A stretch of DNA of 58,165 nucleotides from Phycisphaerales bacterium (GCA_020345805.1 CP070772.1:1673021-1731185), one strand, 5' to 3'. Counted from the first letter of the stretch, positions 1-9,244 are shown. Notes: generated from the sequence alone by a model not told the origin. Program-made: numbers and translations.

Positions 1-1218
1 TGAGGCCATGCTCCGGAAGTCGGGATTCCGGAATTCGCTCCACTCCGTGCAGATGACCAGGGCGTCGCACCCGTCAAGGGCTTCGTACATGTCCTCGAAG
101 ACCTGCACTTCCGGCAGGACCCCCTGCACCACTGCGCCTGCGGCACGATCAACCGCCCGGATCTTCGCCCCCTCCTCCAGCGCTCGCTGCATCAGGGTGA
201 TGGAGGGAGCCTCGCGAATGTCATCCGTCTCGGGCTTGAAGGCCACGCCCCAGAACGCCAGCGTCTTGCCGGCCAGGCTTGGCCCGAAATGATCGGTGAT
301 CTTCCGCCAGAAATACTCGCGCTGATCCTGGTTCACCTCGTGGACCGCCGCGTTGAGCCGGCACTCAAAGCCCACCGCCCTGCCCATGCCGATCACCGCC
401 CGCGTGTCCTTGGGGAAGCAGGATCCGCCGTAACCCAGCCCGGGGTATAGGAACTGGTTGCCGATGCGGTGATCAGCGCACATGCCCTCCCGGACCGCCC
501 GCACGTCCGCCCCGTACGCCTCGCACAGACGAGCTATCTCGTTGATAAAGCTGATCTTACACGCGAGCATGGCATTGGAGGCGTACTTCACCATCTCCGC
601 CGACCGCACGTCCATGATGTAGATCGGGTTCCCCTGCCGCACGAACGGCTCGTAGAGATCGCGGATGATCTCCGCCGCCTCCGGGTCTTCCACCCCGCAG
701 ATCACGCGATCAGGCTTCTTGAAGTCGCTGACCGCCGCGCCTTCCTTGAGGAACTCGGGGTTGTCGGCAATGTAGAACGGGACGTCCGTTCTGCTTTTGA
801 TCGCATCCCGCACTTTGTCGGTCGAGCCGACGGGAACCGTCGACTTCACCACCACCAGCTTCGGGGGCGCCTCCGGCCCCAGCTCTTCGATCACCTCGGC
901 GATGTCCGCCGCCGCCGCCAGCACATGCTGAAGATCCGCCGAGCCGTCCTCGTCCGGCGGGGTGCCTACACAGATGAATATCCCCTCCGCCGACGAGTAG
1001 GCTGCCTTCCTGTCGGTGGTGAAGACGAGGCGGCCAGCGCCGCGGTTGCGGACGATCATCGCCTCCAACCCCGGCTCATAGATGGGGATCTCCCCTCGAT
1101 TGAGCATGCCGATCTTGGCCTGATCGATGTCCAGGCAGGTCACCGTGTTGCCGGTGTCGGCAAGACACGCGCCGGTGACGAGACCCACGTAACCGGTGCC
1201 AACCATGGTGAGTTTCAT
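1..1218 (-). CDS. ugd: UDP-glucose 6-dehydrogenase, C-terminus cut by window edge
   Basis: Oxidises UDP-glucose to UDP-glucuronate with two NAD+ in the cytoplasm, feeding exopolysaccharide and cell-envelope sugar synthesis. The protein reads from an ATG at 1218 with no stop down to base 1, giving 406 codons; family members are about 430-450 residues, so only a short tail is missing. Visible are the N-terminal Rossmann motif GTGYVGLVTG, the STVPVGST segment, the central KYASNAMLACK stretch carrying the conserved lysine, and the catalytic-cysteine motif GYGGSCFPKD with Cys at about residue 267. GDP-mannose dehydrogenase shares this fold, but the motif set fits UGD better. Large forward ORFs here are its antisense shadows. 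Confidence 0.93.
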   Translation of the reverse strand, partial: MKLTMVGTGYVGLVTGACLADTGNTVTCLDIDQAKIGMLNRGEIPIYEPGLEAMIVRNRGAGRLVFTTDRKAAYSSAEGIFICVGTPPDEDGSADLQHVLAAAADIAEVIEELGPEAPPKLVVVKSTVPVGSTDKVRDAIKSRTDVPFYIADNPEFLKEGAAVSDFKKPDRVICGVEDPEAAEIIRDLYEPFVRQGNPIYIMDVRSAEMVKYASNAMLACKISFINEIARLCEAYGADVRAVREGMCADHRIGNQFLYPGLGYGGSCFPKDTRAVIGMGRAVGFECRLNAAVHEVNQDQREYFWRKITDHFGPSLAGKTLAFWGVAFKPETDDIREAPSITLMQRALEEGAKIRAVDRAAGAVVQGVLPEVQVFEDMYEALDGCDALVICTEWSEFRNPDFRSMAS

Positions 1219-1341
1219 ATTCGCTGATTCCCTTCGCTGTGCGGCGTCCCTGCCTGATGCATCGGTGTGGTGATTCCCGGTCGGCGCCCCGCCATCAAAC
1301 GCCCAGGCGCGGCCCGACCGTGCGAGGAAGTGTAACGCAGG

Positions 1342-1860
1342 TCAGCCGGGACTGCCGACCGCGGCCCCCTCCAGTTGGAGCAGTCGAGCCTTCAGACACA
1401 TCATTCGGCCGGACGGATCGGTCTGCCCGGCAAAGCCGTGCAACCGACCGTCCCCCGCGATCACTCGATGGCAGGGCACGATGACGGGCAGAGGGTTGTT
1501 CCGCATCGCCTGTCCGGCAGCCCGTGCCGCTCCCGGCGGAGATCCCGCAGCCTTTGCCAGCTCCGCGTAGCAGCGCGTTTCGCCCCGCGGTATGGCTTGG
1601 CACGCCCGCCAGCAGCGCTGCTGAAACGCCGTCCCGTGCGGGAGAGGCACATCTGAGAAATCCGCCTGCTCCCCTGCAAAGTACTTCCGCAGCCTTCCGG
1701 CAAGGTCATCGAGCAGTGCCGAGTCGCCCGCTGACGCACCAGCCGGCTCCTGCGCGCCCGACCCCATCCAGTCGGACCGGAGCTGCCCGTCATCCTCCTG
1801 CCGGATCACAAACCGCCCCAGAGGATTGTCAATTATGCGGTATCGACGGGCCCGGATCAT
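1342..1860 (-). CDS. ogt: Methylated-DNA--protein-cysteine methyltransferase
   Basis: Suicide DNA-repair protein that moves the methyl group from O6-methylguanine to its own cysteine. The 172-residue product has the family signature IVPCHRVI with acceptor Cys at residue 130, preceded by the helix-turn-helix segment (PRGETRCYAELA) that contacts DNA. The reading frame stays open upstream to 2190, but that part overlaps the neighbouring gene. The ATG at 1860 is chosen because AAAGGAGGA lies just upstream. It follows the 1944-2573 gene on the same strand with an 83-base gap. The length matches single-domain Ogt/MGMT; there is no Ada regulatory domain. Confidence 0.93.
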   Translation of the reverse strand: MIRARRYRIIDNPLGRFVIRQEDDGQLRSDWMGSGAQEPAGASAGDSALLDDLAGRLRKYFAGEQADFSDVPLPHGTAFQQRCWRACQAIPRGETRCYAELAKAAGSPPGAARAAGQAMRNNPLPVIVPCHRVIAGDGRLHGFAGQTDPSGRMMCLKARLLQLEGAAVGSPG

Positions 1861-1943
1861 CGCTCGTCCTCCTTTCCGGTTCATCCTGTTCCCCCGCCAG
1901 TCGCCCTTATGATGCCGAATCGCATCGGCTGGGGACGGGGCCC

Positions 1944-2573
1944 CTACTCCTGCTGCCGAAGATGCTTCAGCACCCGGCCGTGCTTGATGTAGAGAATGAC
2001 CGCCAGCAGAATCGTGACCGCCGCGCCGCAGATGTGGATGCCGCGACGGATGTCCATCGCTCCGGCCAGTGTGTCCGGCTGCTTGTGGAACACGATGCAG
2101 TCGCCGGCAGGCACCGCCTCGTCGGACAGGTAATTGGTGTTGACCGCGCGCAGCTCGTAACTGCCGGCTTCGGGCAGGTTCAGCTCCCACAACGCCCGGC
2201 CGGACTGCCCGCCGAGCATCAGGCGGTAGCTGATGTCCTCGGCGAGGGGAAAGGCCGGGAAGCGGTTGCGCTGCACGTCCTCCTCTTCGGACGGGCGTCC
2301 CTCCGCTTGAGAAAGCGGCACAAAGACCTCCCGCGGAATGTTGGCGGTCAGCACCACCCCGCCATCCGGAACGGTCTGAGACGACTCGTAATAGACCAGG
2401 CTCTTGCCTGCCTGAAGGTCAAGCGTGCACCAGTCATCCAGGCGCATGCGCAGGCCCGTGCCCGCCCAGCGATGCATCCACATCTCACCCAAACCCAGCG
2501 TCGCCAGCGCACCGGCCACCACCACCACCAGCGCCAGCAAGTTCCAGATCGTGATGGATCGCCCGCCTGCCAT
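1944..2573 (-). CDS. Hypothetical protein with N- and C-terminal membrane segments
   Basis: Function not recognised. The 209-residue product has a hydrophobic segment at about residues 10-28 and a second at about 180-196, with a soluble, probably extracytoplasmic domain of some 150 residues between them. That domain is rich in beta-type alternation and carries no motif I know. The C-terminus is short and basic (KHGRVLKHLRQQE). It sits 64 bases downstream of the secreted phosphoesterase gene and upstream of ogt on the same strand, so it may share their transcript. The start ATG at 2573 has GGGAGCAGGA upstream. Confidence 0.7.
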   Translation of the reverse strand: MAGGRSITIWNLLALVVVVAGALATLGLGEMWMHRWAGTGLRMRLDDWCTLDLQAGKSLVYYESSQTVPDGGVVLTANIPREVFVPLSQAEGRPSEEEDVQRNRFPAFPLAEDISYRLMLGGQSGRALWELNLPEAGSYELRAVNTNYLSDEAVPAGDCIVFHKQPDTLAGAMDIRRGIHICGAAVTILLAVILYIKHGRVLKHLRQQE

Positions 2574-2637
2574 GATTCCTGCTCCCGTATCACCCGGCTC
2601 GGCAGAGTCTAACCGATTCCGTGCCGGCTTTGGGCAG

Positions 2638-4170
2638 CTAGCGCGGTTTGCCCGCCCACTTCAAATCGATCACCAGGGGCATGTGATCCGAAGCCCGCGG
2701 GCTGTCATCGGCCCTCAGGCCGTGAAGCTCGCGCCAGCGGGCTGCAAGATCCCGCGAATCGAACACGAAGCTCCCCCCCGGCTCAAACGTGGAATCGCTG
2801 TAAAGCAGATAATCCAGTCGGCCGGGCGTGAACGGCTCTCCCGCATCCGACCACGTGGCGTTCGTCGAGCGGTCAAGCTGCAGCGGGGCGGAAATCTCAA
2901 GGCTCGTCTCATCCAAGTCGATGCCCGCGCCCAGCACGTCAAGCGGATTTCGGATCCCCACGAGATTGAGATCGCCCGCGACCACGATCCCGTCGATCCG
3001 CTCGGACACCGTCACCTGCTTTATCGCGCTCTTGATCGCCTCCACTTCGGCCATGCGAATCCGGTCTTCCCGCCCGCCCTTTTTGCCGCAGCATTTCAGA
3101 TGCACGGAAACCGCCAGCAGGCGCTTCTCGCCGATCTCAACGATCGCCCCCACCGTACGCACCGTCCGGTCCGGCGGATCGGGCATCGTCACCAAGCGCA
3201 GCGGCTCGACCTCGCGCAACGGATAGCGACTCCCAATCGCACAGTGGAGATCGCCCCCGGAAGTTCCCGGCCCAAACACCGCGTGCCACCCTTCCCACTT
3301 TCCCCCCCACTTCCCCGTCGAAAGTTCCGTTTCGAAAAAGCCGCGAAGCTGGTTGGCAGTCACGCCGTCTACGACTTCCTGCATCAGCACGAGATCGGGC
3401 TGAATCGCCCTCAAGGTCGGAACGCACCGATCGCTGCGCAGGAAGAACGCGTTGCGCTTCGCGTTCCAGCACATGATTCGCAGATCGCCGCCCGCCCTCG
3501 CCAGTGGATCGGACGATTGCAGCGGCGCCGCGCGCCGCGGGCCGGATCCCAGCGCATAGGTGAATGCGTCCGTCTCATCGACCATTTCCCCGGACACATC
3601 GACAGACACCAGCTTGCCGGAGAAGCGCGGCCCGTCGAACAGCACCGGAATGTGCGGCAGCTTCGCGCCGCGCTCCATGCGGAACTCCACGCGCGAAGCG
3701 GCGTACGTCGGGGCGAATGAGAAGCCGATGTCGTAGGGGCTGAGCGGCCTTTGCGTCTCATCCATCGAATCAGGCTGGTAGGTTGTGGAGCGCAATCCCA
3801 CGCCGCGCCCGGGGGAGTCCGGGCGCTCGGGATCGGATGGCGTGAGTTCCACGATCACATCCACCCCCGGAAGACCGTGCTGCTCGCGTCCTGTCGCCGT
3901 ATCGCCATCGCCGTCCAGCAGCAGCAGCACCGTGCCTTCCAAACCCTGGGCGTTGATCTCGCGGCCGAAGTCGATGAGGAGGTGGACGAAGCGGTCATCA
4001 TGCGACGCCTTCACGGCCCCGAAATCCACGAACCCCTGCGGGGCGTCGGCCGGGTCGCTCACCAGTGTCGCCGCCCCCGACCAGTCATCGAACGAGCCGT
4101 CCAGGACGATCGCCGGCCCGGTCGAAGCGAGAAGGAGGATTGAAGAAAGCGAACAGGCAAATCGACCCAT
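2638..4170 (-). CDS. Secreted endonuclease/exonuclease/phosphatase-family protein
   Basis: A 510-residue protein with an N-terminal signal peptide (hydrophobic core about residues 5-22). An N-terminal module of roughly 200 residues starts with LDGSFDDW, as in CBM9-like/DOMON-type exported domains. The C-terminal half is an EEP hydrolase domain: it opens with RIMCWNAKRN, carries LVLMQEV (metal-binding Glu), VAGDLNL (Asp/Asn pair) and ends with ASDHMPLVIDL (catalytic His). The likely activity is metal-dependent phosphodiester or phosphomonoester hydrolysis outside the cytoplasm; the substrate (DNA, lipid or other) cannot be told. ATG at 4170; the gene starts back-to-back with the zinc-ribbon gene at 4236. 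Confidence 0.82.
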   Translation of the reverse strand: MGRFACSLSSILLLASTGPAIVLDGSFDDWSGAATLVSDPADAPQGFVDFGAVKASHDDRFVHLLIDFGREINAQGLEGTVLLLLDGDGDTATGREQHGLPGVDVIVELTPSDPERPDSPGRGVGLRSTTYQPDSMDETQRPLSPYDIGFSFAPTYAASRVEFRMERGAKLPHIPVLFDGPRFSGKLVSVDVSGEMVDETDAFTYALGSGPRRAAPLQSSDPLARAGGDLRIMCWNAKRNAFFLRSDRCVPTLRAIQPDLVLMQEVVDGVTANQLRGFFETELSTGKWGGKWEGWHAVFGPGTSGGDLHCAIGSRYPLREVEPLRLVTMPDPPDRTVRTVGAIVEIGEKRLLAVSVHLKCCGKKGGREDRIRMAEVEAIKSAIKQVTVSERIDGIVVAGDLNLVGIRNPLDVLGAGIDLDETSLEISAPLQLDRSTNATWSDAGEPFTPGRLDYLLYSDSTFEPGGSFVFDSRDLAARWRELHGLRADDSPRASDHMPLVIDLKWAGKPR

Positions 4171-4198
4171 GATGGCAATTCCTGAAATGTGTCAAGCT

Positions 4199-4238
4199 GC
4201 AGATGGTATGGTAATGGCACGGGGGTGGTGCAAACGTG
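4199..4238 (+). repeat. Upstream block, copy 1 (shared with 6461-6499)
   Basis: This 40-base stretch up to the GTG start of the first zinc-ribbon gene is nearly identical to 6461-6499 before the third paralogue. They differ by one substitution and one missing G in a G-run. It contains TATGGT at 4207-4212, a plausible -10 element, and a G-rich run about ten bases before the GTG that could act as ribosome-binding site. The second paralogue at 5267 lacks the block. Confidence 0.75.
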
Positions 4239-5231
4239 ACTGAAAGAAGTACGAAGACCGATCCGATCGAATGCCCCCGCTGCGGCTATGACCAGCGGGG
4301 CATTATGGCGACGTGGAAGGACGCCTGCCCCCTGCAGACCACCTGCTCGGAGTGCGGGCTGCGCATCGAATGGCGCGAAGTGCTCAACCCGCTCCTGTCA
4401 TCGCCGAAATGGTGCGTCGAGACACGCCCGCCGCGCATCGTCACCCCCCGGCGGATCATCGCGACATTCCTGCGCACCTTCTGGCCCTGGGCGTTCTGGT
4501 CGCGTCTGCGGATGGAGCATCCTGTCCAAGATCGACGCATTGCGGCTTATCTCGTAGTTCTGTACGTGTTTCTCTATCTCGCGTTTGCCGTCGCCAACGG
4601 GGCGGTCGCCATGCGCTCATGGCAATCAACGCTGACCTCCATCAACCAGCGCCGCAATCCCCCGACCACCGCGGGAACCCCGCCGCTTACCATCGGCATC
4701 CACGCCGCACTGCTGCCGTTCTCCAATAAGTCCGCCGGCTCCGTGGTCGTGTTCCGAACCACGCTCAACGCGCCCACTCCGCTGGAGATGCAGGATTATT
4801 GCTGGTCCGCCTTCCACAAGGGCATGGCGTGGATGTTGTTCGGGCAGATCACCTGCGGCCTGGCGTTTGCCGCTCTCCCGATCTCCCGGCGTCGAGCGAA
4901 GGTCAGATGGCGGCATGTCTTCCGCGTGACCGCCTACGGCCTGGCCCTAGTGCTGCCCGCCGCCTTCCTGGGAATACTCGATCGCGGTCTGAACTCGCCC
5001 TATTGGGCGACACCTGACTCCATGGGTGAGATTGCGATCATCATGAACCGGATCGCCTCGGCACTGCTCCCGCTCATGGTCTTCCTGTGGTGGCTGATCG
5101 CGATCCGCCGCTATCTGAGAATGGAGCACGCCTGGGCGGTGAGTCTGTCGGTGCTGTTTATCGGCGCGCTCGCTCCGCTGGCTCTGGTGGGGATGCTGTA
5201 CCTGCTCTCCTGGATAGATCGGCCTTTCTGA
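4236..5231 (+). CDS. Zinc-ribbon membrane protein, paralogue 1
   Basis: Function unknown. The 331-residue product begins with a zinc-ribbon (CPRCGYDQRG at about 13-22, then CSEC at about 37-40) followed by a conserved linker ending in a WPW[RA]FWSRLKM-type segment. After that come about five membrane segments (roughly 103-125, 195-212, 228-248, 268-290, 305-325). Conserved blocks LPISRRRAKVRWRH and WW[LA]IAI[RK]RYLRM sit between the membrane segments. The ribbon is probably cytoplasmic. The start is a GTG at 4236, equivalent to the GTG of paralogue 3. First of three tandem copies; this one has the shortest extramembrane loop. Confidence 0.8.
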   Translation: MTERSTKTDPIECPRCGYDQRGIMATWKDACPLQTTCSECGLRIEWREVLNPLLSSPKWCVETRPPRIVTPRRIIATFLRTFWPWAFWSRLRMEHPVQDRRIAAYLVVLYVFLYLAFAVANGAVAMRSWQSTLTSINQRRNPPTTAGTPPLTIGIHAALLPFSNKSAGSVVVFRTTLNAPTPLEMQDYCWSAFHKGMAWMLFGQITCGLAFAALPISRRRAKVRWRHVFRVTAYGLALVLPAAFLGILDRGLNSPYWATPDSMGEIAIIMNRIASALLPLMVFLWWLIAIRRYLRMEHAWAVSLSVLFIGALAPLALVGMLYLLSWIDRPF

Positions 5232-5266
5232 TCGGCCCCGCACCGGACCGTGGAATCGCAGTCGCG

Positions 5267-6382
5267 ATGAGCAACATTGAGGAGTCAACCAGCCCAGTCC
5301 GCCCCATCCGCTGCCCCCGCTGCGGCTACGACCAGCGCGGCATAGTGGCGACGTGGAAGGACTCCTGCCCGCTGGAAGGGACCTGCTCGGAGTGCGGGCT
5401 GATCATCAACTGGTCGGAGGTCCTTCAGCCGGAGAAGTACGAGCCGCTGTGGTGCGTGGAGTTCGCCCGCGGGCGGGCGAGATTGCCCAACGCGGCGCTG
5501 AGGACGTATCTGCGGTCGTTCCGGCCCTGGCGGTTCTGGTCGCAATTGAAGATGGCATCCCTCATCCGGTGGCGACGTCTGACGACATATCTGCTGCTGT
5601 TGCTGTTACCGCTTGCCGCCGGCTACGTCCTGCTCCAAACGACGGCGGCGGTCTGCACGCGACTGGAATGGGAGCAGGTAATGGCGGACGAGCAGCAGTC
5701 AGCTACCCGGTGGGTCACGATAGTGCAACAGAAGATCGACGCAGGCGAGCCTTTCTATACCACTCCGGCTGACATGCAGCCACTCCGCCAACGGATGCAG
5801 GCCATGCAACAGCTGGCGCTGAACGGCGCGACGATCCGGCATTCATACGCAGCCGCCATCTTCGAGGCGGTTTTCCTGCCCCTCCGAAGGACATCCAAGG
5901 GCGTCATAACCAATCCCGCCGCGGTCATCCCTTACAGCTACACTCCCCCCGCCGATCTGCACCAACACCTTGACAGCGATCGCGTTGAATCGGCAAAACG
6001 ATGGGGGGCAATCGTTCTCTGGCCGTTGATCATGTTACCGCTGTGCTTTGTACTGCTGCCGATCTCCCGACGGCGGGCGAAGGTGCGCTGGAGTCACATC
6101 TGGCGGGTCGGTGCTTACGGTCTTTTCCTCCCCGTGACCGCTGGCACCATCATGATATTGACCTTCGCGCTGGAGCACGTCGCCAAGGGCGTGGTTGAGC
6201 TTATGGCCCCGCTGATCGATCTACTTGGCTGGATCACCTTGATCGGCCTGGTCATCTGGTGGGCGGTGGCGATCGGCCGCTATCTCCGCATGCCGCATTC
6301 ATGGGCGGTGTCGATCATCCTTTCCGCGATGTCGTTGCTCCTGCTGATGGCCTGGGCGTTCCTCGGCGGATTCCTGTTCTGA
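5267..6382 (+). CDS. Zinc-ribbon membrane protein, paralogue 2
   Basis: A 371-residue paralogue of the flanking genes. It has the same N-terminal ribbon (CPRCGYDQRG plus CPLEGTCSEC), the same RPWRFWSQLKM linker, then a first membrane segment at about 105-127. A loop of about 110 residues containing a Met/Gln-rich helix follows, then four further membrane segments. The frame is open back to 5087, but ATG 5267 is chosen because it lies 35 bases after the stop of paralogue 1 and gives the start position expected from the alignment. No promoter-like block is seen before it, so it probably depends on transcription from the first copy. Function unknown. Confidence 0.8.
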   Translation: MSNIEESTSPVRPIRCPRCGYDQRGIVATWKDSCPLEGTCSECGLIINWSEVLQPEKYEPLWCVEFARGRARLPNAALRTYLRSFRPWRFWSQLKMASLIRWRRLTTYLLLLLLPLAAGYVLLQTTAAVCTRLEWEQVMADEQQSATRWVTIVQQKIDAGEPFYTTPADMQPLRQRMQAMQQLALNGATIRHSYAAAIFEAVFLPLRRTSKGVITNPAAVIPYSYTPPADLHQHLDSDRVESAKRWGAIVLWPLIMLPLCFVLLPISRRRAKVRWSHIWRVGAYGLFLPVTAGTIMILTFALEHVAKGVVELMAPLIDLLGWITLIGLVIWWAVAIGRYLRMPHSWAVSIILSAMSLLLLMAWAFLGGFLF

Positions 6383-6460
6383 GGACTTGGGTCCAGCGAC
6401 CCCGATCTCGCCCTTCGATACGCTTGGTGCGTGATGGCAGGAACTCAGATGTGATGAACG

Positions 6461-6499
6461 GCAGATGGTATGGTAATGGCACGGGGTGGTGCAGACGTG
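6461..6499 (+). repeat. Upstream block, copy 2 (shared with 4199-4238)
   Basis: Second copy of the block described at 4199, ending with the GTG start of paralogue 3. It keeps TATGGT (6469-6474) and the G-run. Its presence indicates that a unit of gene plus promoter was duplicated rather than the coding region alone. Confidence 0.75.
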
Positions 6500-7744
6500 A
6501 CCAAAGACCGTGACAAGACCGATCGGACTGAATGCCCCCGCTGCGGTTACGACCAGCGCGGAATCGTGGCGACATGGGAGACCTCCTGCCCGCTGGAAGG
6601 AACCTGCTCGGAGTGCGGGCTTTGCTTCAACTGGTCGGAGGTGCTCTGCCCGGACAAATACGATCCTGCCTGGTGCGTGGAGTTCGTACCTTCAATCAAG
6701 CAAGTCCCCGCCGCAACTATCCAAACCTGGGCACGCTCATTCTGGCCCTGGCGGTTCTGGAGCCGGCTGAAGATGACCTCGCGCATTCGCTGGAGGCGTC
6801 TGGCCGCGTACCTCCTGCTCCTCCTGATCCTGCCGAACCTCTTAGCATATCTGGCGGTTCAGACAACGGCGGCAGTGCGAGTGCGGATCATGCAGGAGCA
6901 GGACCTGCAGGAGATGCAAGCAAGGATGCAATCTTCACTGCCCATTGCGAAGCAGAGGCTTGAAGAAGTCGAAGCGGAACTGAAGAAGATCCAGAGCATC
7001 CCGCTGGCCGAGCGTGACTCGGCGGAGATCGAGTTAAATCCTGACTTGTATTCGTTCCCGCCGCCCGGCCCAGATGACACCGAGGCCTATTTGATCCAAT
7101 ACAGGCAGCAAATGGCCAATTCAATCCAGCGATGGGAGCAGGCCCTGCAGGCCAATACCGCCGTCGGTATCTCCTACCCCAGCGCGATATGGGAGGCGGT
7201 CGCCAGACCGTTCTCAGCGAACTCACAAGCGACTGTGAGCGGTCCCTTCGGAGCCACCGCATACATTGCACCCCACTATCTGCACGTTCTGATCGCCGAG
7301 AGGACGACGGGCTCCCTACGAGGATCAGACCTGACGTTCCACCTGGTCCGCAGCGTCCTGATCCTGGCAACGGGGTTGTGGATCCTGCTCTTCCTTCCCT
7401 TGAGCTTTATTCTGCTGCCGGCTTCGCGACGAAAGGCCAAGGTACGCTGGCGCCACATCTGGCGGGTTGGCGCATACAGCCTGTTCATTCCGCTGACCTG
7501 CGCGCCCGTGGCCGGGCTTTGCGTCGCCATCGGCTACGCTGTCCCCTCCCGCCTGGCGTCCATGCTGTTTCTCGTGGAGGCGATGCTGGCCGTACCGATG
7601 ATGATCGCGATCGTCCTCTGGTGGGCGGTGGCGATCAAGCGCTATCTGCAAATGCCGCACGGAGCGGTTGTGGCCGTGCTGCTGTCGATCCTGTCCGTGC
7701 TGGTTCCGTTCGTCGTCCTGACCTTCCTCCGCAACGCTTTCTAG
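6497..7744 (+). CDS. Zinc-ribbon membrane protein, paralogue 3
   Basis: The largest of the three paralogues (415 residues from GTG 6497). The ribbon is CPRCGYDQRG followed by CPLEGTCSECGLCF. After the first membrane segment there is an inserted, probably coiled-coil stretch (about residues 125-185, rich in Gln, Glu, Met and Lys) that the first copy lacks. The later blocks PASRRKAKVRWRHIWRVGAYSLF and WWAVAIKRYLQMPH closely match paralogue 2. An ATG nine codons upstream is possible, but GTG 6497 corresponds to the start of paralogue 1 within the repeated block. Likely transcribed from its own -10 copy. Function unknown. Confidence 0.8.
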   Translation: MTKDRDKTDRTECPRCGYDQRGIVATWETSCPLEGTCSECGLCFNWSEVLCPDKYDPAWCVEFVPSIKQVPAATIQTWARSFWPWRFWSRLKMTSRIRWRRLAAYLLLLLILPNLLAYLAVQTTAAVRVRIMQEQDLQEMQARMQSSLPIAKQRLEEVEAELKKIQSIPLAERDSAEIELNPDLYSFPPPGPDDTEAYLIQYRQQMANSIQRWEQALQANTAVGISYPSAIWEAVARPFSANSQATVSGPFGATAYIAPHYLHVLIAERTTGSLRGSDLTFHLVRSVLILATGLWILLFLPLSFILLPASRRKAKVRWRHIWRVGAYSLFIPLTCAPVAGLCVAIGYAVPSRLASMLFLVEAMLAVPMMIAIVLWWAVAIKRYLQMPHGAVVAVLLSILSVLVPFVVLTFLRNAF

Positions 7745-7783
7745 CAGTCCCGCGATGCCCTTCGAATCCCATCCAATTGGCCC

Positions 7784-7811
7784 TTGCGGGCGTCTGAAGA
7801 AGCGCTAACAT
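7784..7811 (+). promoter_or_regulatory. Candidate glyA promoter, leaderless arrangement
   Basis: TTGCGG (7784-7789), a 16-base spacer and TAACAT (7806-7811) resemble a sigma-70 promoter. The -10 ends only eight bases before the glyA ATG and no clear Shine-Dalgarno is seen, so the transcript may begin at or next to the start codon. Confidence 0.45.
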
Positions 7812-7819
7812 ACCCCACT

Positions 7820-9142
7820 ATGACTACCGCAACATCCACAAATCTGATCCCCGAAACGTTGGACCCCATCGCCAGGAACTTCCTCGAACTGCTCTGGAAG
7901 CGGGACCCGGAGGCGGCTTCCATCTTCGCCGACGAGGCCGAGCGCCAGGCCACCACGCTGGAAATGATCGCCTCGGAAAACCACTGCACTCCCACCGTGA
8001 TGCACGCGATGGGAACGTGGATGACCGACAAGTACGCCGAGGGCTACCCCCGGAAAAGGTACTACTCCGGCTGCGTCAACTACGACCGGGCCGAGCAGTT
8101 GGCCATCGACCGGGCCTGCGAGCTATTCGGCTGCAAGTACGCCAACGTTCAGCCACACTCTGGGGCCAACGCGAACCTGGCGGTCTATTTCGCCCTCCTC
8201 CAGCCGGGCGACACCTTCATGAGCGTGGTGCTCTCCGACGGCGGGCACCTCACGCACGGCTCGCCGGTGGCGCTGCCGGGCAAGTGGCTCAATCCCGTGC
8301 ATTACCCGCTGGTATATGACGAATTGCGGGATGATTACGGGTTCATCGACTACGACGCGGTGGCGAAGATGGCCGCCGAGCACAAGCCCAAGATCATTCT
8401 CTGCGGCTACTCGGCATATCCGCGGATCATCGACTTCGCGAAGTTCCGCGAGATCGCCGACTCGATCGATGCGCTCATGGTCGCGGACATCGCCCACATC
8501 GCGGGTCTCGTGGCCGGCGGGGCGCATCCCTCGCCCTTCCCTCACGCTCACATCGTGACCACCACCACGCACAAAACTCTGCGCGGGCCCCGCGGCGGGC
8601 TGATCCTGACCAACGACGAGGAGCTTTCCAAGGCAATCAACAAGGCTGTCTTCCCCGGCACGCAGGGCGGGCCGCTGATGCACATGGTCGCGGCCAAGGC
8701 CGTCGCTTTTGCCGAGGCAATGCAACCGGATTTCAAGCAGTACGCGAAGCAAGTGGTCGCCAACGCCAAGGTGCTGGCGGCCGAGTTCATGGACCGCGGC
8801 TATCACCTCGTATCACGCGGCACCGACAACCACCTCATGCTCATGGATCTCCGCAAGTTCGATCCGGAACTTACGGGCAAGCAGGCGGCGATCTGGCTGG
8901 AAGATTCCGGCATCATCTGCAACAAGAACACCGTCGCCCAGGAGGAGCGCTCCCCCTTCCAGACCAGCGGCCTGCGCTTCGGCACCCCCGCCCTCACCAC
9001 CCGCGGCTTCAAGGAAAAGGACATGCACGGCGTGGCCGAGCTGATCGACCGCGTGCTGAAGGCCAAGGGCGACGAGGCGGTGATCAAGCAGGTGCGCGGG
9101 GAAGTCCGCGAGCTGTGCAAGGGGTTTCCCCTGCCGCATTGA
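7820..9142 (+). CDS. glyA: Serine hydroxymethyltransferase
   Basis: PLP enzyme that interconverts serine plus tetrahydrofolate with glycine plus 5,10-methylene-THF, supplying one-carbon units; folD and purC in the same window use this pool. The 440-residue product carries the family blocks MIASENH, EGYPRKRYYSGC, HSGANANLAVY, VADIAHIAGLVA and the PLP-lysine motif TTTHKTLRGPRGG (Lys at about 252), then GTQGGPLMH. The frame is open to a TTG at 7784, but ATG 7820 fits the family N-terminus better. It is transcribed alone, with a hairpin terminator about 50 bases downstream. Confidence 0.97.
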   Translation: MTTATSTNLIPETLDPIARNFLELLWKRDPEAASIFADEAERQATTLEMIASENHCTPTVMHAMGTWMTDKYAEGYPRKRYYSGCVNYDRAEQLAIDRACELFGCKYANVQPHSGANANLAVYFALLQPGDTFMSVVLSDGGHLTHGSPVALPGKWLNPVHYPLVYDELRDDYGFIDYDAVAKMAAEHKPKIILCGYSAYPRIIDFAKFREIADSIDALMVADIAHIAGLVAGGAHPSPFPHAHIVTTTTHKTLRGPRGGLILTNDEELSKAINKAVFPGTQGGPLMHMVAAKAVAFAEAMQPDFKQYAKQVVANAKVLAAEFMDRGYHLVSRGTDNHLMLMDLRKFDPELTGKQAAIWLEDSGIICNKNTVAQEERSPFQTSGLRFGTPALTTRGFKEKDMHGVAELIDRVLKAKGDEAVIKQVRGEVRELCKGFPLPH

Positions 9143-9192
9143 TCCACCCACAAAGCGAAATACGCGCATAACACAGTCAACGAACGGTCACG

Positions 9193-9216
9193 CAGCCCCG
9201 GGCAAGCCTGGGGCTG
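9193..9216 (+). terminator. Hairpin terminator after glyA
   Basis: CAGCCCC and GGGGCTG form a seven-pair stem whose loop contains a further GGC/GCC pairing, followed by the T-rich TATATTT. The position shortly after the glyA stop fits an intrinsic terminator. Confidence 0.7.
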
Positions 9217-9244
9217 TATATTTGCGCACGGAGGACTAATCCGG

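Noticed and set aside
469..1227. Plus-strand 252-codon frame
   Set aside because: Antisense to ugd, which has all catalytic motifs on the minus strand.
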